In this document: piece by piece, positions 33,171 through 43,778 of the stretch | How the letters are laid out: each line of letters begins with the position of its first letter | Numbering within the stretch: the first letter of the stretch is position 1 | Source of the DNA: Gnetum montanum | Taxonomy: Eukaryota; Streptophyta; Gnetopsida; Gnetales; Gnetaceae | Reading direction: 5' to 3' | DNA: 64,000 nucleotides | NCBI GenBank assembly: GCA_015680685.1 | Contig: MNCI01002118.1 | Span: 575,413-639,412 of the forward strand | The notes under the pieces: generated by a model | Database searches by the model: none | The model's input: the letters and a program-made list of their open reading frames with translations, nothing else | What the model was told of the DNA's origin: nothing | Position numbers and translations under genes: made by a program

Positions 33171-33653
33171 GACCAGGCTACTAATTTGATGATAAGGAGC
33201 TTTTTATCATTTAGGATTAAATATATCAACTCAAAGATCAAAATTACCAAGCTAAATGAAGAGCAAGACAACCAGGAAAAAATAGTTGATGTTATGTCCT
33301 AAGACTCAAAATCCATAGAATGAATGCTAGAAATAGTGTAAAATTATCATTATCATCATCATCCTAACACGAAGAAAAGTCTACATCATTATTTAAAAGT
33401 GACATTGCCTAGTCAATTAGTTAGACATTATATTTATATGTAACTACCCAAAGTCATGTAAAAAACTTATTATTATTTTAAAATTCCATACAATAGAAGC
33501 CTGAAAGCTATATTAATTATATTCTATTGAATTAAATTCATTGATAGGTAGACAATATGGGTAAAAGCTCATAGGACAACCCTCTACTCATGGTCATAGA
33601 TTGACCTCAAGCTAATTATATAAATATGTATGTGTATTTTTATTGATATGAAT
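33171..33653 (+). mobile_element. 3' region of copia element K up to insertion C
   Basis: AT-rich with no ORF, following the end of RNase H. It should contain the polypurine tract and part of the 3' LTR of K, but I could not recognise LTR ends. It continues after element C at 47585. Confidence 0.4.
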
Positions 33654-34478
33654 TGATGAGTTGTCATTCAATGACCTCGACGTCAGATATGCGACATTGG
33701 AGCTCCAATGTTGTGTTCCTAACATCGCCTCATCTGGATGTTGCCTATAAATATGGTGCTGGGAGTACTCAAATGAGACAAGGAGTAGTAGAGGAGGTAG
33801 ATAGTTAGTTTTTAGTTTCTTCCCTTTAAAGTTTGTTATTTCTAGTGCATGCCAGCTGTGTGATGTTTGTAATCATATGAAACCTTTGTTTGAGTGTGAC
33901 GTACTTGAACACGTTACATGACTGGCAAGAAAGATTGAGATTACTCCCATCATTGCAGCATCCACTTAAATTATTATTGCTTTCTTTAGTTAATTGTTTC
34001 CATTTATTGTGATTTACTGTTCCTGTTATTAAGCGAAATGCATACGCCTAAATCATGAGCATTTAAGTGTAAATACTTGGTAATCTAGAGGTGTATCATT
34101 TGGCACAACCAGTGACATATACTTAGCAACCCCAGAAGTAGTCTCACAAAGTCCAAGAAGTGTATAGATGGTTAAGAGTAAATACCATCGCCCATAGACT
34201 AGCTTAGATCTTATTTTTCAATATACATTAGTTTAATTAATTCATCTCTTTATCACCATCAAGAGTAGTGTAGAATTAGGAACAACATCATATGCCTCAC
34301 TTTGGACTAAACTATATGCGACAAAGCTACCATTAGTCCAAGTGGAAAGATAGCGAATTGCAATAAAAGCATAATGATCTAGATGCCACGACTAGTTCCA
34401 TCCATGGAATTCAATCAAATTGTGCATGGACGCTTGTGATTCATATGGTTGAGTGTAGGGGTACCTTGTCGCTTATCA
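33654..34478 (+). repeat. 5' LTR of element C
   Basis: It starts TGATGAGTTGTCATTC and ends CTTGTCGCTTATCA. U3 holds GACCTCGACGTCAGATATGC, and the TATA box is TATAAATATGG (about 33747-33757). Downstream TGGTGCTGGGAGTACTC is shared with the 3' LTR. Confidence 0.92.
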
Positions 34479-34500
34479 TTGGTGCCATTATCGAGGATGG
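34479..34500 (+). other. Primer binding site of element C (tRNA-Asp type)
   Basis: TTGGTGCCATTATCGAGGAT directly follows the LTR. It resembles the D site and the complement of the plant tRNA-Asp 3' end, with some extra changes. Confidence 0.8.
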
Positions 34501-34604
34501 TGCTAGTTATCTAGATTAGTTATATTATACATGATCATTGTAAAAGGTATTAATGATATAGCTTTTCAAAAGTATTAAATCACACACTATATAAACCAAC
34601 AACC

Positions 34605-37073
34605 ATGTTTCTCCCACATGGAAATGACAATGCATGGTATAGCGAACACATTCATTGGAGAAATAACATGATATATGATGAAGAAGATTTGAGTGATCAA
34701 TCTTATGCAAGGATTTTTTATGATCATGACCACCCTGACAACACCCAAAGACTACATTCACCTAAGCTAGACAATCTTAGAGGAGATGATGTAGGTCCTA
34801 AACTAGGGAAGGCCTCAAGGTCTAAGACCTCCTTTAAATCTAGATAAGATAAATTAAGGGACCTTGAGGAACACCATAGAAGCCATGGAAATTTTTCTAG
34901 TTCCCCATCTTCCTCTTGTCCCTTAACATCTAGTTTTGATGAAGATGAACATAGGTATAGAGATAGAACACCACTAAAGGGTTGGACTAAAAACTAGAAT
35001 CAAACCCATGGGAAAAGTCAAAGACATCTCCATGAACATAGAAATTTTCCTCACAATTTGTTTGATGATGATGAACCCCTGTTGGCCACTAAGAGCCTAA
35101 TGCATATCATAGAGGCTATGAAGATATCTTGTAGGCATTGCAAAAAGAGTTGTTTACCTAAGCTTGACATGAAAAATATTCCTAAATTTGTATGGGGCTA
35201 TGATTTAGATCTGCAACATCATTTACAAGCCTTCCAGGATTCCTATATCTATTACAACATTGAAAGTGGATGGAAAAAGCTTAAGCTCTTTCCTAGGACA
35301 CTAATTGATAGAGCCAAAGTGTGGTATAGATCATTGAGACCAAGTTTAATCCGATGATGGTTAATAATGTTGGAACTTTTTAATGAGAAATACCAAACCT
35401 ATGCGAGGGTGTCCAACCTAAGGAGACAGATCCAAGAGTGGAAACAAGAACAACATGAACCCTTGGACATGACCTTAGATAGATATTATGCTTTACTAAA
35501 TAGATGCCTAGGCCATGGTTTCTCCAAGAAAAGGTAACTTTACCACATCATAGATGGGCTTTGTAATGAAACACAAGTGACCCTTGGGATGTATGCCCTA
35601 GGGAAATTATATGAGCTTCAAGCCCATCAGATCAAAGGGCTAATAGAGTGTGTAGCAAAAGAAGAAGGAGAGATATGCAAATGAGAGAATGTTGAGAAAC
35701 ATTTATCGAACCCAACTCTTTAATCAAAGGAGGTCCAAATTTATGATAAGGAGAATGAAACTACTCTCGATAAGGTGATTCCACAATAGACTTTGCTGAT
35801 AAATGAGTCTATTAATGATTTAGAAGCATAGTTTAATAGGATGTCCAAATGGATAAATGAAAACATCACAACTCTTATTGAGATAGGCACAGAGAAGATC
35901 ATGCAACACACACTAGGAAAACATAATAAATAAAGGACACAGAACCAAGAAATAGTTAGCAACACTTTTTGGTAGACAGAAAAAGGAGCTAAAAAAAGTG
36001 AGGCTAAAGACTCTACCATAGACGAAGATGATGGATGCGACCTATGTATATATGACGATCCAAAGGGCCAATGCCCCGTATTGTTGCATCTACAGGAGTA
36101 TTGGACAGGTGCTTTAAATATAAAATTTGTGCAAAAGCACATTTTCGAGAGACTTCCTCTTCCACAAGGTAATTATAGATAGTCCCACAATCGATTGTAC
36201 CATCCTAGGGGGACTTACCACCAGCCTCAACATGATCATCAACTGCAGTGGCAACAACCATAGTCACAAGGGAGGCCACCACCAAATTAGCCATATTCGT
36301 CGAAACCACATAGATATTATGTTCAACATCCTGTTTCTCCAACTAGTTTGGTGTCCCCCATTTCAAATCGCCACTACCACTCTCCCGAGTACCATCAATA
36401 CATGACATCCCCTGAAGGATCACCACCTCATGCCTCTTACCATCCAACTTACCCTTGATATTTTCATAATTCACCTCCTCCAATGCCATTACTAGTAACT
36501 CAAGAAGGTTCAGCACCACAATATCAATGAATGAGTATCACTTATGCTACAAATGTGCATAGACATGTTGACACCAGTGGGCCCCAACTGCAATGTCAGA
36601 AATGTCCCTTTTGGAGGAACGGTCATAAGCTAAAGCAAACCACACATGAATCCATTGCATCATCTAATCCAGCACAAGACCAACTTGGTGCACCACCTTC
36701 CTTGTCTCCACCAATGTCCTCCAATCATACACAAGGACCATCATCTATCCATACTCCAATTCCTCATCCAACCAGTGAATCTATAAACATGGGGAGACAA
36801 ATGAATCCATGCATACCATCTTATGATCAAGGGTACAATCGTGGGCCAGTCATCCATAATTTTAACATGCCTCATATCCTGACCCACCATGCATATAGCA
36901 ATTAGGTGTGTGACCAACAATTTTTCTACCTAGCCACCACACCACCAATAAACACTTAGTGGCTGGGGCACAAAACGTTCCAAACGTTTCATATATGCAT
37001 GGATCCTATTCATCCACTTATTAATCCTAGCCATGACCAAATGTTTAGTCATGGGGGTTACCCCCCATTCTAA
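34605..37073 (+). pseudogene. Element C ORF1: gag-like protein
   Basis: The frame runs from the ATG at 34605 to the TAA at 37071 (822 codons) with several stops but no net shift; open pieces 34605-34847, 35058-35357 and 36531-36905 are in phase. It is colinear with D ORF1: EHIHWRNNM at the N-terminus, a basic/Ser-rich linker, LLATKSLMHIIEAMK, LDMKNIPKF, HHLQAFQDSYIYYNIESG and KVWYRSLRPSLIR. The motif GCDLCIYDDPKGQC (36027-36075) shows the same C-x2-C-x8-C spacing. A Pro-rich tail ends SHGGYPPF, the counterpart of CGGDTPS in D. The conserved common end shows that the family ORF naturally stops here, without fusion to a protease. Confidence 0.82.
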
Positions 37074-38385
37074 CCTTTAGGATTCTTAAGTGTTTGTCAT
37101 CTTTTTGTTTTACAATTTTTTGTCATTTTCCTATTTCTTGATCCAATTTTCCTATTTCTTCTACTTTTTTCTAGTTGTGGTTCTAATTTTCCTTGTTATG
37201 TAATCTTGTTATTGATCATGTTACCCATTGAGGTGAGGTTTTCTCTATGTTTTCGAGTCATAAGGGACTAATTATTTAGACATTNCTTCTATCTAGACAT
37301 AATGATTATGCAGTTATTTTCAAGTTGGATGATGGAAAAGATTACCATTATGACTACTACAAGAATCTCTTATTAATAGAATGGGTGGATGGATGCATGG
37401 TCTCAATGTCTAAATAATTAGTCCCTTATGACTCGAAAACATAGAGAAAACCTCACCTNTTCTGTATGTTCTATCATGTTACTAAGGTTGTAACCATATT
37501 CTTATAGATCTAACAAAAAATGGAAGTAAGAGAAACTTAAATCAGCACTGAATAAACTTCTATGGGTCCCATTGGAAAGACATGTATCCATGCCTAAAGG
37601 TTGGCAGCTTCTCAGAACCATAAAAAAAAGAAAAAAACAAACTAATAATTATGCCATAATACTGCTCCTTCCTTGGACAAAACACCAAGTGATGTTGCTC
37701 CTCGTGACTTTGATAGTCTTGTGGTTGTTTGCTGATGGGATGGAACAATGTGGTGTCACTAAAATGTGGTTTGGACTTAGTTTGAATCTTGGGCAGAAGG
37801 AAACATGGTTATTTAACTATTAATAACACATGTGGTTTCATTGTGACCATGGTATGATACCTCATATCCCAATTTCTACAATCCCTTCTATGCTCCATCT
37901 TATCTTGTTGTCCAGATGCTCATAACTTATGGTTTAGTGTAACATAGAGTTATTATCTTAATTCAGTGGTTTTAATATGTGTGTTTTATTTCACAAGTAT
38001 ACATCTTATTCAACCCCTTTAGTAACTATGGACATTATAGGTGTGGTTACACAAGGGCATTATAGGCTAGAGCCTGCTTTGGGGAGGATCTACTTTTGTA
38101 ACTTTTGTGACTTCTACTTGTTTCACATAACCACACTATTTTTCACATTCCAAGTGCTCCAATTGATATATTTTATTGTTTCCCTTATTATGAAACTAAT
38201 CTATCCTGCAATCTCGATTTCAACACCTTTTTTCTTGCTTATTCTAATGTTTTTCACATCAACAAATTCACTGTATCACACTTTCGGTGTCTCTAATTAA
38301 TTTTTCAGTTACCTAAAATGCTAAACTTAATTTTAAACCTTCCAACCAATCCTAGAACTTTGGTTTGCATGTTCATTGACCTCAT
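37074..38385 (+). other. Non-coding spacer of element C (left of insertion B)
   Basis: Colinear with the spacer of D apart from 37286-37457. Open pieces of up to 107 codons (37977-38300) have no counterpart frame in D and are taken as chance. It ends at B; the spacer resumes at 43069. Confidence 0.65.
37286..37457 (-). other. Inverted contig fragment bounded by single Ns (probable assembly error)
   Basis: The Ns at 37285 and 37458 bracket 172 bases that match the D spacer in the opposite orientation from the rest of C. The last ~53 bases (37405-37457) are the reverse complement of 37231-37284, giving an exact-looking inverted repeat. The flanking sequence on both sides is in the normal orientation. 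Confidence 0.88.
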
Positions 38386-38669
38386 TGATGAGTGGTGAGG
38401 TACCCCTACACTCAACCATACGAATACGAGCGTAACACACACGATCCGGTCGAACTCCGTAGACTAAGTGCCTACACGCCTTATGGAACACTTAAGGTTA
38501 ATTATTTGTTGTCTTCCCAGACTTACTTGTATTTTTCATAGTGTATGGTTAAGTAAGTCTGAGGTATATGATTTTTATAGCTTTTCTATTTTTCTCCTAT
38601 GCTAAAGGGTGAAGGGTTGAGAAAGCTAACTAACTCTAACTAAGGACCTAAGTCTAAATTAACTAGCGT
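38386..38669 (-). repeat. 3' LTR of element B, truncated by the assembly gap
   Basis: The first 284 bases correspond to 42328-42617 of the other LTR. The remaining ~450 bases fall within the N run. Confidence 0.9.
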
Positions 38670-39368
38670 NNNNNNNNNNNNNNNNNNNNNNNNNNNNNNN
38701 NNNNNNNNNNNNNNNNNNNNNNNNNNNNNNNNNNNNNNNNNNNNNNNNNNNNNNNNNNNNNNNNNNNNNNNNNNNNNNNNNNNNNNNNNNNNNNNNNNNN
38801 NNNNNNNNNNNNNNNNNNNNNNNNNNNNNNNNNNNNNNNNNNNNNNNNNNNNNNNNNNNNNNNNNNNNNNNNNNNNNNNNNNNNNNNNNNNNNNNNNNNN
38901 NNNNNNNNNNNNNNNNNNNNNNNNNNNNNNNNNNNNNNNNNNNNNNNNNNNNNNNNNNNNNNNNNNNNNNNNNNNNNNNNNNNNNNNNNNNNNNNNNNNN
39001 NNNNNNNNNNNNNNNNNNNNNNNNNNNNNNNNNNNNNNNNNNNNNNNNNNNNNNNNNNNNNNNNNNNNNNNNNNNNNNNNNNNNNNNNNNNNNNNNNNNN
39101 NNNNNNNNNNNNNNNNNNNNNNNNNNNNNNNNNNNNNNNNNNNNNNNNNNNNNNNNNNNNNNNNNNNNNNNNNNNNNNNNNNNNNNNNNNNNNNNNNNNN
39201 NNNNNNNNNNNNNNNNNNNNNNNNNNNNNNNNNNNNNNNNNNNNNNNNNNNNNNNNNNNNNNNNNNNNNNNNNNNNNNNNNNNNNNNNNNNNNNNNNNNN
39301 NNNNNNNNNNNNNNNNNNNNNNNNNNNNNNNNNNNNNNNNNNNNNNNNNNNNNNNNNNNNNNNNNNNN
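38670..39368. other. Assembly gap of 699 N
   Basis: It covers the end of the protease domain, whatever follows it, and most of the 3' LTR of B. Confidence 1.
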
Positions 39369-40208
39369 GAAATCAGCTGGGTATGACCAACCACACATAG
39401 TGGTAACGACGTCCTCCACCAATCCCAAGGGAATGGTGATGGACTGGTCAGCCAGCTCTAGTTGAATGTTGCTCTTCTTGAGTTGGGGCAGGTTCCAGGC
39501 TTGATACATTTCTCGTGAGATTAAGTTGACTTCGGAACCTGAGTCAAGAAGAGCTTTATGTGGTTCGTTCCCTATGATTTGGAGGTAGATTAAGGGACTT
39601 CTAGGGTCAAATAGTTTCTTGGGAAGGTGGCCTACCTTGATCCAGTCAGTTACGGTATGTGTTAACATAACCGTATGCGTTAAGCTCTGTTGTTGGATTG
39701 AAGGGTGCTCCGAAGCCTTATATGTTGGAGGAGCGTGCATGGACTCAACCGCTTGTTGTTGTGAGAGCTTGTCTAGGCTTGTGGTTCTAAAGAAAGGTCT
39801 TCTCTTTTTACGGTTGTTAGAACCAGTAGCGGGTTGAATGTTTACAGCTCTCGTAGTATTACGTTGTTGCGGTCGAGTGGGGACTTTCCCTTGCATTGTT
39901 GGAGCAGGAGGTATAAGAAATACTGGTGGAAGAGAGGCGGATGAATTAGGAGGATGGTATGGATATGGAGCATCTCCCGGAGGAGAAGGAGTCCTTCTAA
40001 AGTACTTCCAAAGTTGGTAGCGATGTTGGGGAGTTGTGTAACCCATGGAGTCACTTGGAGAAACCGATTGCTGCACGTAGTATCCGTATGGGTCTGACTG
40101 CTGGTAAGGGTATTGTTGTTTTGGCGGTGGCAATCCCCCATGATTGTGGGTATTTCCACTATTAATGTTGTCCGATGGGTTGTGGTGGAGTTCCACTTGG
40201 ATAGTACG
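39369..40208 (-). pseudogene. Element B: proline-rich region and retropepsin-like protease (partial)
   Basis: An open frame of about 280 codons begins after the stop at 40211-40209 and runs into the gap; there is no ATG, so it would be reached by frameshift or fusion with Gag. The first ~150 residues are Pro/Tyr/Gln-rich (QQYPYQQSDPYGYYVQQ) and end with the basic NNRKKRRPFF. The aspartic protease follows: LIYLQIIGNEPHKALLDSG (DSG active site, about 39535-39550), SEVNLISREMYQAW, IQLELADQSITIPLGLVEDV. D and C share the Pro-rich region up to RPFFR but then diverge into sequence without this protease. The domain looks intact as far as visible. Confidence 0.8.
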
Positions 40209-40224
40209 TTAATGGTTGGTGGAA

Positions 40225-42183
40225 CTATCTTGGGTTACCTTGGGGATAAGGTAACCTTCGGGGTGTCTGCCGTTTGTTAAGTCTTGGGTTGAGTGCATAC
40301 ACCCCAGACTCTTGTAGATGTGAGATGATTGGACAACATCCCTTAGGATGGTCATAGTAGCAGATCTCACATCCCCCATCATCATTTGTGTTTGAATCCA
40401 CAACCTCATCGAAGATAGTTATTTTCCCTTTACCCTTGTCCCGTGCAGGGCCAGAATCTCTCTGCTTTTTCTTATCCTTGTCACTACTTCGTTCCTCCTT
40501 AGACTCCTCTATGATTTTCAGGAAAAGTTCAAGTCTACTATCCAAGGAGTCTTGTATCTGATCTACCTGAGCCACCACTTTTGTTATTAGCTTCTAAAGC
40601 GGCAAGGTTTTCCTATTCACCAACTCTTTGAGTGGTGACTCATCAACTTCATTGCAAAATCTCACTCCCTTATTTTGGAGGGAAGGATCATGGTTATATT
40701 CTTTCACACACTCTCTTTTTTGCAGCTCCCCTTCTTCTTTGGCTACTTGCTCCAACAAGCAAAGAATTTCATGGGATCTAAGTTCTGATAGTCTCCCTTG
40801 GGCATAAGTCCCAAGGGTTCTCCTAGTTTCATACCTTAGCCCATCTACGATGTGGAAAAGTTGATCCTGCTGTGCGTAATCATGGCTCAGGCAATGATGT
40901 AACAATGCATAGTAGCAGCCCATGGCAGCATCCAAGGGTTCATGAGTACCTTGCTTCCATCCTTGGATCTGCTTACGCAAGTTAGACACTCTAGAGTACG
41001 TTTGATATTTATCATTGAAGAGTTCTAACATCGTACTCCACCTCCTAATGGTTTCTGGTTCTAAGGACCGGTACCAACTCTCTGCTTCCTTTATGAGTGT
41101 CCTAGGAAACAACTTTAGTTTTTGCCACTCGTTCTCTATGTTTTGTAAGGCACAAACATCGTGGAATGCCTGTAAATGATTTTGCGGATCAGCGTTGTAT
41201 CCCCCTTCGAAGCGTGGGATGTTATTCATGTCTAAGCGCTTGATCTGACTATCTCTTTGATGCCTTGTTGGTATTCTCATTACCTTCGTTATATCGAGCA
41301 TACTTCGGGTTGCAAGTAGGGGCTCGTCATGATCATCTCTTTCATGACATCTATGATGTCTATGTTGTTCCCTACTTTCCCTTCGTTCATGCCCTTGTCC
41401 TCGCTCTCGACTCTCTCATCGAGATCTCTCGTTTTGTCTACCTCTATCCTCACCATTATGTTGTTGATGGCTATGCCCAGAGGTGGAAGAAGAGGGAGAA
41501 TGATGTGAAGAAGGGGAAGAAGAAGGAGAACCATCGCCATGACAATGTTTTCTACCTTCTCTTCTGTGGCTTCGATCCCGATCGTGATGACGATCTGAGT
41601 GCCCGTCCTTGTCATGTGTTGTTGTTCCCTCAGTGAATGGTTGGCGTTCATGGGGATCAGAACCAGGGTTGTATATTGTGGATCGTAGGTTCTGATACCC
41701 CACCTCCTCACTATCATTAGGAGTGGGAACATCATTCAATAGAGAATCTGTTATAAGTGGTTCACCATCTCCGATTTCACTTAGGACGTGCGGGACCTCT
41801 TTGCCCTTCAACAGTGTATGTTGGCTCTTCTACCTTGAGTCCTTTATACGTTGTGCTACTGTGGGATGATAATCCCTTGTGTCAAAATCGCCTATAATGT
41901 ATTCAGCATAGAGCTGTGTCATGTCGATCTGTGCAAGAGCACGGAGGAGCATGTTTGGGACTGACCGATCTGGAGGTAACATTATGTTACCTTGCAAGTC
42001 TCTCCATCGCAGCTGTTCGTCTTGATGGAGGATAAAGGTAAAGTCTGGTATGTACCCATCGAGATGAGTATATACCACTCGATGTTGTTGAGGAACTGGC
42101 TGATTTTGGTTATGTGTTTTAGACTATCGATTGTTCCTTGTATGATCCCTAGGTGAAGTGCTTTTATTCGAAGAAGAAGACAT
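40225..42183 (-). pseudogene. Element B gag
   Basis: The ATG at 42183 opens MSSSSNKSTSPRDHTRNN. The frame continues to a stop at 40225 with four internal stops (TAG near 42126, 41830-41832, TGA 41416-41418, TAG 40594-40596). Order: N-terminal domain FTFILHQDEQLRWRDLQGN plus IMLPPDRSVPNMLLRALAQ (shared with E, absent from C and D); His/Arg/Ser-rich linker (about 41440-41640); capsid-like core LDMNNIPRFEGGYNADPQNH, LQAFHDVCALQNIENEWQK, WYRSLEPETIRRWSTM, LFHIVDGLRYETRRTLG; and GCEICYYDHPKGCC (40332-40372), the C-x2-C-x8-C motif. A frame change before 40209 leads into the Pro-rich and protease part. Confidence 0.85.
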
Positions 42184-42307
42184 TGTTATTTATCAGTGTG
42201 CTATTTAACCGTTATATAAATTTTTTGTTTAATTAACCCTAAGGGTTCGTTTAAGCTCGCAACAATGTGATTGATCTCCTATGTTCTACTTAGTGCACAA
42301 ACACTTA

Positions 42308-42327
42308 GTCCTCGACAACGGTGCCAA
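42308..42327 (-). other. Primer binding site of element B (tRNA-Asp type)
   Basis: The minus strand reads T then TGGCACCGTTGTCGAGGA, next to the LTR end. It has three differences from the complement of the plant tRNA-Asp 3' end over 18 positions. Confidence 0.85.
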
Positions 42328-43068
42328 TGATGAGTGGCGAGGTACCCCTACACTCAACCATACGAATACGAGCGTAACACGCGCGATCTGGATGAACTCC
42401 GCAGATTAAGTGCCTACATGCCTTATGGAACACTTAAGGTTAATTATTCGTTGTCTTCCCAGACTTACTTGTATTTGTCACGGTGTATGATTAAGTAGGT
42501 CTAAGGTATATGATTTTTATAGCTTTTTTGTTTTATCTCCTATGCTATTGAGGTGAAGGGTGAAGAGACTAATTACTAACTCTAACTAACTAACTAAGCC
42601 TTAATTAACTTAGCGTCAGCATTTGTTCCCACTTACCGTTCACACCTTGAACCGATACAACCTTGGTTACCAAACGCTAATCGTTGCTGGGATCACCAAG
42701 CATAACGCAAGTGCTCGAAGCGGTCGTATTGAGGCACTTAACTAGGAGAGAAGGGTTGAGAGAGATTTAGCAACTAATAAAGCATTTAAATGATAAATAA
42801 TAAATAATAGTAAATAAAGTCCTAATTAGCCTATTCCATGCACTGCAAGGTTTATCCAAGAAGTTTGTCTTTATTACTGTACACAAACTTGTGTTCAGGT
42901 ACAATGTCTGCTCAAATAAAGATTCGTTTACTTTGGAGTTCCTACTACGGGCACATGGAAAATATTCTATCTTTGGAGGGATCAAACTACCAGNAACTCT
43001 TCCTTGTTTCTCATCCTAGGCTTAGACCGTAGTGAAACTNCAGCGCACCGCGATATCGCGTCCCATCA
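42328..43068 (-). repeat. 5' LTR of element B
   Basis: On the minus strand it starts TGATGGGACGCGATATCGCG at 43068 and ends CTCGCCACTCATCA at 42328. It holds the perfect 12-bp palindrome CGCGATATCGCG (43049-43060). Single Ns at 42994 and 43040 mark small joins. Confidence 0.88.
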
Positions 43069-43085
43069 CTTATAAAATGCAAAAA

Positions 43086-43140
43086 ATTTGGACCTCAACG
43101 TCATGTACCTAATGTTAGGTCTAAGAAAGAATATAAATAT
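43086..43140 (+). promoter_or_regulatory. U3/TATA-like block upstream of ORF2 in element C
   Basis: GACCTCAACGTCATGTACC followed by ATATAAATATGA. The LTR of C has GACCTCGACGTCAGATATGC and CTATAAATATGG in the same order. The corresponding block exists in D at 24383-24470. Confidence 0.5.
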
Positions 43141-43378
43141 GAACCTCATGAACCTTCAACTTCATTTTTCTCATTTGCTACTAGGGGAGGTGTTGAAATT
43201 TTTTCTCGCAACTTAGAGCTTTATGCCTCCATCATTCACATGCGATATCTAGCTCTTTAATGCTTCAAGTTTTGTGTTGTTTAAATTTATCTGAACTTGG
43301 AGTGTTCAACTTAGTCATGGGGGGTGCATGCATGCAAAACCTACACTAATTTGCTATCACCCAAAAGGTATTACAAGG

Positions 43379-43778
43379 GTAAGAATGTTGAAAACCTTAG
43401 GAACTATAATGTAAAATTTTTGCAAACCTATGCCAATTTGCTGAAATTTGCTATCGCTCAGAAGGTATTATAAGGGTAAGAATGTTGAAAACCTTAGGAA
43501 TTATAATGCAAAATCTTTAATAGTAATGCTAGAAGTCCAATTTTTCTAACCCATGGGCCCATACCTATTGTTATAAGCCACATATAACAAAAAATGAAAC
43601 CAGTCGTGAGGGTCCTATAAAGAGATAGACATCTTTGGGGGGATTTTTCTTGAAAATTTTCCTAACCTTGCAATCATATGCATTATGAGCTTAATGAACT
43701 AAGGTTGTGAGTAAGGTATAAATTGATTGATGATAACAAACATAACTTTGGTAACAATTGGTTTTTACTTGATTGCAG
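43379..43778 (+). other. Putative intron before ORF2 of element C, with duplicated donor
   Basis: Donor sequences AAGG|GTAAGAATG occur at 43379 and again at 43476, inside a 97-base imperfect duplication. The acceptor TTTTTACTTGATTGCAG ends at 43778 and abuts the ORF2 ATG at 43779. D has one donor and a mutated acceptor at the same places. Confidence 0.5.

Larger units (their letters stand above)
38386..43068 (-). mobile_element. Element B: gypsy-type gag-protease element nested in C
   Basis: LTRs at the left (38386-38669, cut by a gap) and right (42328-43068), about 92 % identical by eye and so among the youngest insertions. Flanks are CTCAT (38381-38385) and CTTAT (43069-43073), a target duplication with one C-to-T change. 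The joined flanks match the uninterrupted spacer of D. The internal part holds gag (42183-40225) and a protease-like domain running into the 699-base N gap. There is no space for pol unless the gap is much longer than drawn. Confidence 0.88.

Noticed and set aside
37977-38300. 107-codon hydrophobic ORF in the spacer of element C as an env-like protein
   Set aside because: The homologous spacer of D has no corresponding open frame.
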